A stretch of 64,000 bases of DNA from DATFVJ01 sp963727015 (GTDB lineage Bacteria; Actinomycetota; Actinomycetes; Streptosporangiales; Streptosporangiaceae): assembly GCA_963727015.1 (NCBI GenBank), contig CAVSEV010000003.1, positions 1 through 64,000 of the forward strand, written 5' to 3'. Numbering within the stretch: the first letter of the stretch is position 1; every line of letters starts with the position of its first letter. The notes below the pieces were generated by a model. It was not told the DNA's origin, did not search any database, and worked only from the letters and a program-made list of their open reading frames with translations. Shown one piece after another: positions 46,310 to 54,399 of the stretch. Made by a program: the position numbers and the translations under genes.

Positions 46310-46564
46310 TTACCGGTCGGTCGGAAAGTTAGCGTTACCTTCCCGGGTCAGCTCAACGGGGATCGGACCGTCACTGAGCACCGCCCGGACGCCCTCACTG
46401 AGACTGTCGAGGGCTTCGTCGAGGGTGTCGCCAACACCGTAGGCGCCGCTATGTTCCGGCAGGCCGACCGCGCGGACACCCCAGGGGGAGGCATCCGGCG
46501 CGGAGTCTGGATGCGGACGGCTGGGGTCATCCAGGATCTCGTAGCGCACGCGGATGGTCGTCAT
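46310..46564 (-). CDS. HicB-like antitoxin, right copy, intact
   Basis: An 84-residue protein from an ATG with AGGAGGG upstream: MTTIRVRYEILDDPSRPHPD, then WGVRAVGLPEHSGAYGVGDT and LDEALDSLSEGVRAVLSD, the HicB antitoxin fold. After TREG the sequence leaves the repeat and ends in NANFPTDR, so the C-terminus was formed at the repeat junction. No HicA-like toxin or C-terminal DNA-binding domain is present. It immediately precedes the ABC genes. Confidence 0.75.
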   Translation of the reverse strand: MTTIRVRYEILDDPSRPHPDSAPDASPWGVRAVGLPEHSGAYGVGDTLDEALDSLSEGVRAVLSDGPIPVELTREGNANFPTDR

Positions 46565-47021
46565 CGGCTTGGCCCTCCTCTCGCGTCTCATGATGCCAAA
46601 CCGCCGCGAGTCGCGCGACGCGAGCTTGGGCGGGGTTGCGCGGCTGTAAACGCGGCGGCCCTGTTGCTTCCCGCCCATGGTTGCTGCGCGGTCAATAGGC
46701 GGAGAAACGACGAGCGTTAGCGGACATTCACACAGGTCAGCGGATGATCGTTGGTGGTGTAAGAGACCACCAGCGCCCGGGTGACCCGGGCGGCTAGGTA
46801 AACCCCATCCGGACCAAGGTCAAGAGGGCTGCGCGTTCTCCGGGACGCGGGGCCTGCGCGAGCGTTCGAGGGCGGCCCGCCCGATGCTCGCGGGTAGACG
46901 GCACGAGGCTGCCGGCAACGGCAGTCCCAGATGGATGGCCGCCGGCCCGCGCAAGCGGGTGCACAGAACCCTGCCTATAGGCAGGCTCGTCCGCCCGCTG
47001 ACCAGCGCAAACGCCGCCGCT
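46341..47021. repeat. Right long direct repeat flanking the conflict cassette
   Basis: About 681 bp, same orientation as 35824-36508 and about 94% identical by eye. The left edge falls inside the HicB coding sequence and the right edge lies about 30 nt past the RNase P RNA fragment, where an integrase-core transposase remnant starts. Confidence 0.9.
46744..46993 (+). ncRNA. rnpB: RNase P RNA (rnpB) 3' fragment, right copy
   Basis: Same 3' part of class A RNase P RNA as the left copy (CGGGCGGCTAGGTAAACCCC, AAGGTCAAGAGG, GTTCGAGGGC, AGATGGATGGCCG, ACAGAACCC). It departs from consensus at positions where the left copy does not: AGACGGCACG for AGACCGCACG, and CCCTGCC for CCCGGCC. It lacks the 5' third, so it is a fragment. 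Confidence 0.82.
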
Positions 47022-47604
47022 GTTTGGCGGTCGCGCGCTGGCCGCGAGGTCGGGCTGCCGGGGAGTGACTGCGAGGATGCCGCGGGCCTGTGCGGTCAGG
47101 AATTGCTTCCAGGTCGGGCTGGTGCGGCGGGTGCATGGCAGATCCCGCCATCATGCAGGATCTGCCACACGGCGGCGGCGATCGGGTGGCCGAGCCTGAC
47201 GAGCTCGCCTTGCACGCGCCGGTGGCTCCACATAAGTCGGGTTGTCGGTCGCCATGCGGATGATGAGCTTGCGGATGGTAGCTGCCGTGGCCGGTCGTCC
47301 GGGACGGCGCCGGCTGGTGTAGTCACCATTTGCGGGTGACGAGCCGCCGGTGCCAGGCGAGCAGTGTTGTCGGGGTCACCGCGAATACCTCGCCCCACCG
47401 GCGCCGGGAGATCAGCCGGGATAGTGCTGCGAGCCACAGCCGGTCGGCTGGCTGGTAGCGGACCCGGCTGATCTGGCGGCGCAGCACCGCGTTCTCGTGC
47501 GGGAGTACCAGGAGCTCGGCGTCCTTGGACGCCTCACGCCGGGCCAGCACCATCATGCAGCCGAGCAGACGGCATGCGATCAGGTAGACCAGCGAGAAGA
47601 TCAC
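47022..47604 (-). pseudogene. Integrase-core transposase, N-terminal fragment with frameshift
   Basis: From the ATG at 47604: MIFSLVYLIACRLLGCMMVL, DAELLVLPHENAVLRRQISR, VRYQPADRLWLAALSRLISR and RRWGEVFAVTPTTLLAWHRR, the HTH start of an IS481/IS3-like transposase common in actinomycetes. Around 47325 the frame shifts; HRRVQGELVRLGHPIAAA and VWQILHDGGI follow. The DDE core is missing because the fragment ends at the right long repeat. Confidence 0.75.
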
Positions 47605-47987
47605 TCAGCGATGATCCCAGCCCATAAGACTGCCCAGGCCAGGCCAGATCGAGTAATCGAGCCCCACAAGGTGTGCGGCTGCCGAGATGGAACTGGGAGC
47701 CCTGGACGTCCATGGGATCAGCAGGCAGGCAGCTGGCACCGAACGTGAGCGTTCATCCCTGAAGGAGCGCCGTGTATTAGCGCAGATCGATCGAATACGC
47801 GCTGAAGATCGATAGCGAGTTAGCGGCGGGTGAGATAGATCAATTCGGAAGACGCGCCTTAGGCCGGTTCTAGCCCGGGAAATCGGGCGTTCGCCCGATG
47901 CGGCGACGGGAACTTAACGGAAGGGTGAATACTGGCAGCCTGTGGCGGGTCGCCGCTGTTCCGGCAGACCAAATCGATGGGGGAGTG
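47605..47987. other. Upstream region of the P450 gene
   Basis: No gene seen. Several short palindromes (GAACG-TGAG-CGTTC near 47742; GATCGAT near 47787 and 47810) may be regulator sites. The ribosome binding site GGGGGAG lies just ahead of 47988. Confidence 0.4.
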
Positions 47988-49232
47988 ATGGTGGCGACTG
48001 TGGAAGAGGCACTGGCGGCGTGGGGCGCATATGACCAGGATGACCCGTTCCCGCTGTTCGCCAGCGTCCGCGAGTCCGGTGCGGTGCACTCGGTTACCCT
48101 GGCCGACGGCCACAGTGCCTGGCTGGTGAGCGGCCACGAGGAGGCGCGCGCCGCGCTTAAGGACCCACGGCTGTCCAAGGACATGCACGCGGCAATGGCG
48201 ACGAACAGCGGCGTCGTCTCCGAAGGCCTGCCCGGTCCGGCGTTTGCCTGGCACATGCTCAGCGTCGACCCGCCCGATCACACCCGGCTCCGCCGTCTCG
48301 TGGCGGCCGCCTTTTCCCCCCACAGGATCGAGGGGTTGCGGCCCCGGGTGCAGGCAATCGTGGATGACCTCCTCGACCAGATCGCCGCCCAAGGACCCGG
48401 CAGCCGGATCGACCTCATCGCCGCCTTTGCTTTCCCGCTGCCGTTCACGGTCATCTGCGAGCTGCTCGGCGTGCCCGGGCCGGTCCGGGCGCCGCTGGGC
48501 CGGGGCCTCGCCGAGATGCTTGTTCCCATATCAACGGCCGGCTACGCGCGGGCCAAGAAGGCGTCCGATGCGGTCGTGGCGATGCTGGCAGAAATCGTCG
48601 AGGCCAAGCGGGCCGCTCCGGCTGACGACCTGGTGAGCGGGCTGATCAGCGCGCGTGACGGTGACGAGCGCCTCAGCACCCAGGAGCTGCTCTCGACGAT
48701 CTTCCAGCTGATAGTGGCCGGACACGACACGACCACCAGCCTGCTCGGCAACAGCGTCGTCGCCCTGCTGCGCAACCCGGCACAACTCGCGCAGCTGCGC
48801 TCGGACCCCAGCAAGATCGGGGCGGCCATCGAGGAGTTCCTGCGCTACGATGCGCCCGTCCCGCACTCGACCTTCCGTTTCGCGACCGAACCGGTGGAGG
48901 TCGGTGATTCGGTGATCCCCGCCGGGGCTCAAGTCATCATCTGCCTGGCCGCCGCCAACCGGGACGCTGAGTGGTACGCCCATGCGGAGGTGCTCGACAT
49001 CGATCGGGCTGAAACACGTCACCTCGCGTTCGGGCACGGCATCCACCATTGTCTCGGGGCTCCGCTGGCACGTACGGAGGGCCAGCTCGCCCTTGGGTCG
49101 TTGCTGCACCGCTTCCCCGAACTCCGCCTCGCCGTTCCCGCCTCCGAGCTGCACTGGGGCCACGGCGACGGGCTCGTGCTGCGCGGCCTCTCCGAGCTGC
49201 CCGTCATTCCCGGCCTGCACAGAATGAGCTAG
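47988..49232 (+). CDS. Cytochrome P450 (CYP105/107-like class I)
   Basis: A 414-residue soluble bacterial P450. Key motifs are the I-helix oxygen-binding AGHDTTTSLLG (about residue 244), the K-helix EEFLRYDAPV with its Glu-x-x-Arg, and the heme-binding loop LAFGHGIHHCLGAPLAR with thiolate ligand Cys355. The N-terminal C-helix region WHMLSVDPPDHTRLRRLVAA is also typical. It would insert one oxygen into a small molecule using ferredoxin; no ferredoxin gene is adjacent. The ATG at 47988 follows GGGGGAG. Confidence 0.95.
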   Translation: MVATVEEALAAWGAYDQDDPFPLFASVRESGAVHSVTLADGHSAWLVSGHEEARAALKDPRLSKDMHAAMATNSGVVSEGLPGPAFAWHMLSVDPPDHTRLRRLVAAAFSPHRIEGLRPRVQAIVDDLLDQIAAQGPGSRIDLIAAFAFPLPFTVICELLGVPGPVRAPLGRGLAEMLVPISTAGYARAKKASDAVVAMLAEIVEAKRAAPADDLVSGLISARDGDERLSTQELLSTIFQLIVAGHDTTTSLLGNSVVALLRNPAQLAQLRSDPSKIGAAIEEFLRYDAPVPHSTFRFATEPVEVGDSVIPAGAQVIICLAAANRDAEWYAHAEVLDIDRAETRHLAFGHGIHHCLGAPLARTEGQLALGSLLHRFPELRLAVPASELHWGHGDGLVLRGLSELPVIPGLHRMS

Positions 49233-49363
49233 TTTGCTGATCAAGGTCGGCCGCGGGGGAAGAAGAGGGCATTAACGTCTGTACGCTGGAGCCCCGGCTT
49301 TCCAGAGCCTCGCGCAGGATCTCTGTAACTACTCAAATGTTCACCGTCTATCAGGAGGTCGCT

Positions 49364-49762
49364 ATGCCTGGGTTCCCGCCGATCACCCATGTCGCTGTGA
49401 CTGTGACTGATCTCGAGCGAAGCACCCGCTGGTACAGCGAGCTGCTGGCCGCCGAGCCGGTCTTGGACGAGGACGAGCAGATCGGGGGTTTTCACCACAC
49501 CGTGTTCGCGCTGGGCGGAGGGCAGCTACTCGGTTTGCATACGCACCCCCAGGCCGCAGGTGACGAATTCGACGAGCACCGCACCGGCCTTGATCATGTT
49601 GCGTTCGCCTGCCGTGACCGCGATGAGCTGCAAACATGGGCCGCGCGCCTGGACGAGCTCGGCATCGTGCATGGCGGGATCAAGGACGCCCATTATGGCT
49701 CCGGGGTCTCCTTCCGCGACCCGGACGGGATTGCCCTTGAGTTCTTCGCACCGCCTTCCTGA
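49364..49762 (+). CDS. VOC-family (glyoxalase/dioxygenase-fold) protein
   Basis: A 132-residue single-domain VOC protein starting MPGFPPITHVAVTVTDLERS with AGGAGGT upstream. It has TRWYSELLAAEPVLDEDE, GLDHVAFACRDRDELQTW, HYGSGVSFRDPDGIALEFFA: the paired beta-alpha-beta modules with metal-ligand positions His, His and Glu. It follows the P450 gene by 131 nt and may act on the same compound, for example as resistance or isomerase function; this is inference. Confidence 0.88.
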   Translation: MPGFPPITHVAVTVTDLERSTRWYSELLAAEPVLDEDEQIGGFHHTVFALGGGQLLGLHTHPQAAGDEFDEHRTGLDHVAFACRDRDELQTWAARLDELGIVHGGIKDAHYGSGVSFRDPDGIALEFFAPPS

Positions 49763-50106
49763 TCCCACGACAGCCAGCCCGCGGCCCACGGCGGCGCCAG
49801 CAGGAACATGCGCTCGGGGCGCGTTCGATGCTGCCCTCGTGCTGAAGGTCACGCACATAAACGTCAGGTATGCGCCGGCCGCTGTTCAAGCGTCAAGCCC
49901 GGCCGGAGAGCGTATAACGCCTCGATATGCGGTGTCCGCCATCGATCTGTCTCGACCCTTGACGATACAGAAACGGCGGCTGCGTGCACGGTGTCTACAG
50001 CCAAGGGATCGTAACGGAGTGTGTCGGCTACTTCGGAGTATGAGCTCTCCCTGCCGAATCGGCGCGCTGAGAGATGCGTCGGCTGGGCACGGTGATCACC
50101 CGCATA
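49763..50106. other. Intergenic stretch with no gene seen
   Basis: Lower-GC DNA between the VOC gene and a minus-strand glycosyltransferase. No recognisable product on either strand. Confidence 0.4.
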
Positions 50107-51493
50107 TCAGGTTGTTCTGGGGAGCTCGTGGTGCGGGCCGGGAGGCGAAGCTGGCTTCGCAGGTAGCTGATGGCAACTGCCGGGTGGAGAATTCGGCGCG
50201 GGCCTTGCTGCCGTCAGCCAGTTCGAGCGCGACCACGGCGCATTCACCACGTCGATCGGCTCGTCCGACACCTGATGCCAGTAGATCGGCGATCCCCAGC
50301 CGCCATCCGAGCGGCCGGCGCAGAGCGCGCCGTTGCCGAAGTCGTAGGCGCCGGCAACCGCCGCGTAGCTTCCCGAGGCGTGGGGGCCGATCTGCTCGGC
50401 CAGCCGCCGGATCGCGTACGGCGGCGGCTCGACGTCGTCCTCTAGGGTGAATATGAGATCCTCACCGACCGTGGGCAGCAAGTCCGCGTACAGGCGCGCG
50501 ATGTGCAGATGGCGCTCGTCCACGAAAGGCTCGTCGTCGCGCCCGACATACCGGTCGGGCCGAATGGAGATGGTGACGTGATCTAGTTGCCGCCCTGCGG
50601 CCAATGCCTGGCAGGTCTGGTGAACCCGGCGAGTGAATTCGGCGTCTCCGCTGTTGTCCACTACGTACAACGCCGTGTGGCGCGGCAGGTCGGCCGTGTA
50701 CAGGAACTTCTCCCACCGCTCATAGGTGCTGGTGCGTCCGGCGAGCAGCGACACGATGGCCAAGCTACGCGCCTGCCACAGATCGGAGCGACGGCCGCCG
50801 TCGCGCGCACGGGTTTCCATTCGGCTGGACGCATGTTGTCGCATCACGATGGGCGGCCCCCGACCGGTGCTGGGCCAGCCAGCCCCTGCGCGTCAGCTCC
50901 AACGCCAGCGCGTAGTCCTCGAAAGCGCCGAACCCGCACGGCCAACCGCCGCAAAGCTCCAGTGCCTCGCGGCGCCACGCAGAGGCGGTGTCGATGCAGT
51001 TGCCCTCACGCAGCCCCCAGTAATCGCAGTCCGGAACCCGCCATAGAACGCCGTTGTCCAGGTTCTCGTCCACGTAATCGATGTCGGAGTAAAGGATCCC
51101 GACGCTCGGCTGAGCATTCCGGATCGCCTCGTGCACCGCCGCCAGGAAGCCCGCTGGCATGACGTTGTCGGCATCCCAGAACACCACCCACGGTGACCCG
51201 GTCGCGGCCATGCCCTCGTTGCGAGCGACCGCCGGGTCGCCCCAGCAACCCCGGCGGACTGTCCAACCTCGCGACGAGAGATCGACGTCCAGCGCGGCGG
51301 ACGTTGCCGTGGCGTCTGGCGAATCCACGATGAGGTACTGCTCTGCAGGCTTCGGAAGCTGCGCTTCGATCGAGCGCAGCGCAACCGACAGCCAGTCGGG
51401 ATGCCGCCCGTCCGAAGCGACGACTACCGCAATGCGCAAGAGCAGAACCTTCTCCGCGGCCACCTGAGCCGGATCATCCGCAGCCGCGGTCAC
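50107..51493 (-). CDS. Two-domain glycosyltransferase with a frameshift
   Basis: Two frames that fit one protein. From 51493 (or an internal TTG near 51440): LLLRIAVVVASDGRHPDWLS, a GT2/GT-A fold with WVVFWDADNVMPAGFLAAVH (metal-binding DAD) and GFGAFEDYALALELTRRGW. Near 50858 a run of five Gs shifts the frame; without the extra G the protein continues PPIVMRQHASSRMETRARDG into a second transferase-like domain with SLAIVSLLAGRTSTYERWEK, LYVVDNSGDAEFTRRV and LIFTLEDDVEPPPYAIRR. The last 45 or so residues before 50107 look out of frame as well. Acceptor unknown; a methyltransferase is divergent. Confidence 0.7.
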
Positions 51494-51684
51494 CCGAGCA
51501 TCACCGGCACATCACCGCACCCGGTTTCCCGAGGCGGGCGGCCGGGGCCGGTCCGGTCGAGATTCGCGTCGATCAGGCGCCGCCACCCTGCCCCCAGTCC
51601 TGTCCATTGAACGTGATGACCACCTCGGTTACTATGCGCTCGAAAGGCATCTACGCCCTGTTCAAATGATTTCGGGGTGCCCTT

Positions 51685-51764
51685 CGCGTCCTGGTCCGAT
51701 TGCGGAGTAACGCGTCCTGGTCCGGATTGCGGACAGGCGCGTCCTGGTCCGGATTGCGGAGTAA
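51685..51764. repeat. Three tandem copies of a 26-27 bp unit
   Basis: Units at 51685-51710, 51711-51737 and 51738-51764 begin 'cgcgtcctggtccg' and end in 'gcggagtaa' or 'gcggacagg'. They lie in the leader of the methyltransferase gene at 51793, between it and the divergent glycosyltransferase. Confidence 0.85.
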
Positions 51765-51792
51765 CGAAGTACCTGATTGCGGGGTCGGAAAC

Positions 51793-52321
51793 GTGCCTCA
51801 CTCAGAGACTGCGCTGCGGCCGTGGATCGCTGAACGCTGAACGCCTCCGTGGAATCCCGATTGCCACGGTGGTGGATGTGGGAGCCGGTGCCGGCACGGC
51901 CCGTGGCTTCTACGAGCCGCATTTCCCGGGCGCGTACTGGACAGCCATCGAGATCTGGGAACCATACGTCGAAGCGTTCGGCCTCACGCAGAAGTATGAC
52001 AAAGTGATCGTCCACGACGTGCGGCGCATGGCAAAGCTGCCAGACGCCGACCTGTACATCTTCGGGGACGTACTGGAGCACATGCTGCCCGATGAGGCCA
52101 CCGACCTCTGGGGCCGGGCCCGCATCATAAGCTGTCACCTGGTGATCAACTTGCCAGTGCTGCCCTACCCGCAGGGTCCGTGGGAAGGTAACCCCTACGA
52201 AGAACACGTGGCGCAGTGGACCATGGAATCGGTGCTCAGCGCGTTCCCCGGGATCACGGCTTCCTGCGGCCCAGTAGCAGGGGGAACGGTCGGAGCCTTC
52301 GTCGCGCGGGGGTGCACATGA
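51793..52321 (+). CDS. SAM-dependent methyltransferase broken by a 7-bp tandem duplication
   Basis: The GTG at 51793 starts a frame reading PHSETALRPWIAER that stops at once. The remaining gene, starting LRGIPIATVVDVGAGAGTAR (motif I), is in another frame and runs to 52321 through DADLYIFGDVLEHMLPDEA and LVINLPVLPYPQGPW. The break is an exact duplication of GCTGAAC (51829-51835 and 51836-51842); removing one copy joins WIAER to LRGIP. The methyl acceptor is unknown; a glycosyltransferase is divergent. An ATG at 52318 overlaps the stop and begins another frame (MKTAAVISSIWQSTSV) that soon degenerates. Confidence 0.7.
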
Positions 52322-52507
52322 AAACGGCCGCGGTGATCTCCAGCATCTGGCAGTCCACCTCGGTAGCTGGCTTCGGGAGCGGAGGCCCGCCGCCAGTGCC
52401 GTCGATGGTTGGGAGTGTTGACCCGGGCGCCGGCCACCCGGCCGATATGGGCGCCGACCCGGCGGCTCCGTCCTTCGCGGCACGGAAACCGCCGGGCCGA
52501 CGAGTGC

Positions 52508-52888
52508 CTACAGGCCGTAGACGACTTGGTCGCTTCCGGCGTTGAAGTCAATCTTGTTCTGATCGACGACGAGTTTGGAACCGTCGGAGAAGATCAGGTC
52601 CGCGTTGACATCGAACGCCCAGTTGACAGCGGTCGCAGGCGGCGTAACCGGCTGCCAGTTGAGCGTGAGGCTGCCACCCGGATGCAGGTCAGCCTTTTCC
52701 ACCTGGTTGAGTACGGTGACCGGCAGCGGGCCGCTGCTCGAGTGGGGGGCGAAGGCACCGTAGCTGTTTTCCTCCTGCGCCACGATCGTGCCCGTCGTGT
52801 CGGTCACGACGACCTCGATGACGCTGTCGGCGGCCTTCGGGACGCCCAGGGTGCGGAACGTCACATTGGTTGCGGTTAGGGTAGGCAA
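52508..52888 (-). CDS. Beta-strand-rich hypothetical protein
   Basis: A 126-residue protein. A TTG at 52888 is chosen because AGGAG lies 7 nt upstream; the GTG at 52897 would sit inside that site. The sequence alternates hydrophobic strands and turns (NVTFRTLGVPKAADSVIEVV, VTDTTGTIVAQEENSYGAF, WAFDVNADLIFSDGSKLVVD), like a small beta-sandwich. Proteins with the FSDGS motif and this length occur in many bacteria without known function. Confidence 0.6.
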   Translation of the reverse strand: MPTLTATNVTFRTLGVPKAADSVIEVVVTDTTGTIVAQEENSYGAFAPHSSSGPLPVTVLNQVEKADLHPGGSLTLNWQPVTPPATAVNWAFDVNADLIFSDGSKLVVDQNKIDFNAGSDQVVYGL

Positions 52889-53222
52889 ACTGACCACTCC
52901 TTTTGATTGTGGAACTGGCGTCCTGGCCAGTCCGTGAACGTTTCCCCGTCTGTGCCGACGTAGGTTCCGGCCGCCTAATTGCGGCCGTTATCTATTTGGA
53001 GGCGCCGCGCCCCGGCGTTAATACGTGCCCGCACGTCCAAATGCGGCCCACACCAGCTTCGAAGCCGGCCCGCCATGACCGCGTCCCTAAGTCCGGGCCG
53101 AGGGCGGACGTGAACGCGGACCCGGGCCCGCCTCGACGCTGCGACAATCATGGATTCGGGGCGTCCGGGCGCCGGGTTTGCCAGCGGCTTGAACGGTCCC
53201 CTCGCTCCTTGGGGAATGCAGC
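52889..53222. other. Intergenic stretch with no gene seen
   Basis: No frame with a recognisable product. It presumably holds the promoter of the 52508-52888 gene and the 3' end of the hydrolase transcript. Confidence 0.4.
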
Positions 53223-54122
53223 TCAGATGGCTTCGCGCAGCGGCGCTTGCGGTTGGGCATCAGTCCACGCATGGTCGAGGAACGCGCTGATCTCGGCGGT
53301 GAGACGGCCGGGCCGCAACCATAGTTCGGCTACGTTGCTGGCCTCGACCAGCCTGGCGTCGGCGAGCTGCCGCGCCAGGTTTTCCGCGTCGCTGAATGGG
53401 TGGATCAGGCCCCGCCGGTGTCCCATCACGAGTGCCGGAGCAGTGATGGACCGGCGCTGTGCACCGGTCGGAGCGATGGGCCCAAGCAGGATGCCATGCA
53501 AGACGGCGGCGAGTTCGCCCGGATCGCGCGCAGCGGCAAGGATGAACGAGTCGAGCGCACCGAACCCTGATTGCGGCAGGCGCGAGGCTGCCCAGGAAGC
53601 GAGCCGCGCCGCGGCCCCGGCGTGGCGCAGGCCGAGCAGGAGAGGCAGAAAGACCGCTGCCGCCGTCGGCAGGGCCCGCTCAAGCACCGGCATGTCCAGG
53701 ATCAGCCCGCGGACCCTTTCGGGTGCCGACACGGCGGTCAGCAGGCTCACATCGGCGCCGAGTGACACACCGCCCAAGACCACTTGATCAACGCCCATCT
53801 GGTCGAGAAGGCAGAACACCTGCTCCACGTGAATGTCCATCCGATGGGCGGCGGGATCGCGTGGCTTGTCACTGCGGCCATGGCCGAGGAGGTCGAGCAG
53901 CACGACCCGGTTGCCCTGAGCGGCCAGCGCCCTGGCCAGGTCACGGCCGAGGTTCGTGTCGAGCAGCAGGCCGTGCAGCCACAGCAGCACCCTGTCGCCT
54001 GACCCGTAGACCTCATAACTCAGCTGGTACTGGTCGTAGGCCAGCACATCCTGGATGTGATTCACGCGGCCGGCGCGATCCATGCTCACGACGCTGGCGG
54101 CCGGACGGTGCTTCCTTTGCAT
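53223..54122 (-). CDS. Alpha/beta hydrolase
   Basis: A 299-residue hydrolase. It has YEVYGSGDRVLLWLHGLLLD (HG oxyanion motif), LLDLLGHGRSDKP, the nucleophile elbow VVLGGVSLGADVSLLTAV with Ser in GVSLG, and a C-terminal ITAPALVMGHRRGLIHPF segment, after which the catalytic His is expected. In place of the usual GxDxxxP, it reads GHRRGLIHP, so the catalytic Asp is not obvious. The ATG at 54122 has GGAGGG 7 nt upstream. It might be an esterase or C-C hydrolase; the substrate is unknown. Confidence 0.85.
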   Translation of the reverse strand: MQRKHRPAASVVSMDRAGRVNHIQDVLAYDQYQLSYEVYGSGDRVLLWLHGLLLDTNLGRDLARALAAQGNRVVLLDLLGHGRSDKPRDPAAHRMDIHVEQVFCLLDQMGVDQVVLGGVSLGADVSLLTAVSAPERVRGLILDMPVLERALPTAAAVFLPLLLGLRHAGAAARLASWAASRLPQSGFGALDSFILAAARDPGELAAVLHGILLGPIAPTGAQRRSITAPALVMGHRRGLIHPFSDAENLARQLADARLVEASNVAELWLRPGRLTAEISAFLDHAWTDAQPQAPLREAI

Positions 54123-54399
54123 AGCGCAGCCCTCCGGTATTCGGTGCGCCTTGTGCTGGCGGAGCAAACAACCGGCCTGCTTGATACGGGCGATAGAACC
54201 AAGGGAAAACCGGCGCGTCCCCCGGCCGCTGCCGCCGGCAGTTCGCCACAACGGAACGCTGGCCAGCGCGCCTCATACCGGTGCGGTGGGCGATTATCCC
54301 GAACGGCTGCGCATATCGTCGCGCTCACGTCGCTGCGACCAGGCATAGGCGCGGGGGAGTACGCGCGCCCACATTGGATCGATTTTCGCCCTTTGCCCG

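Noticed and set aside
47605..47987. tRNA or other RNA gene upstream of the P450
   Set aside because: Short palindromes are present but no cloverleaf or CCA-proximal acceptor stem can be drawn; no tRNA was seen anywhere in the window.
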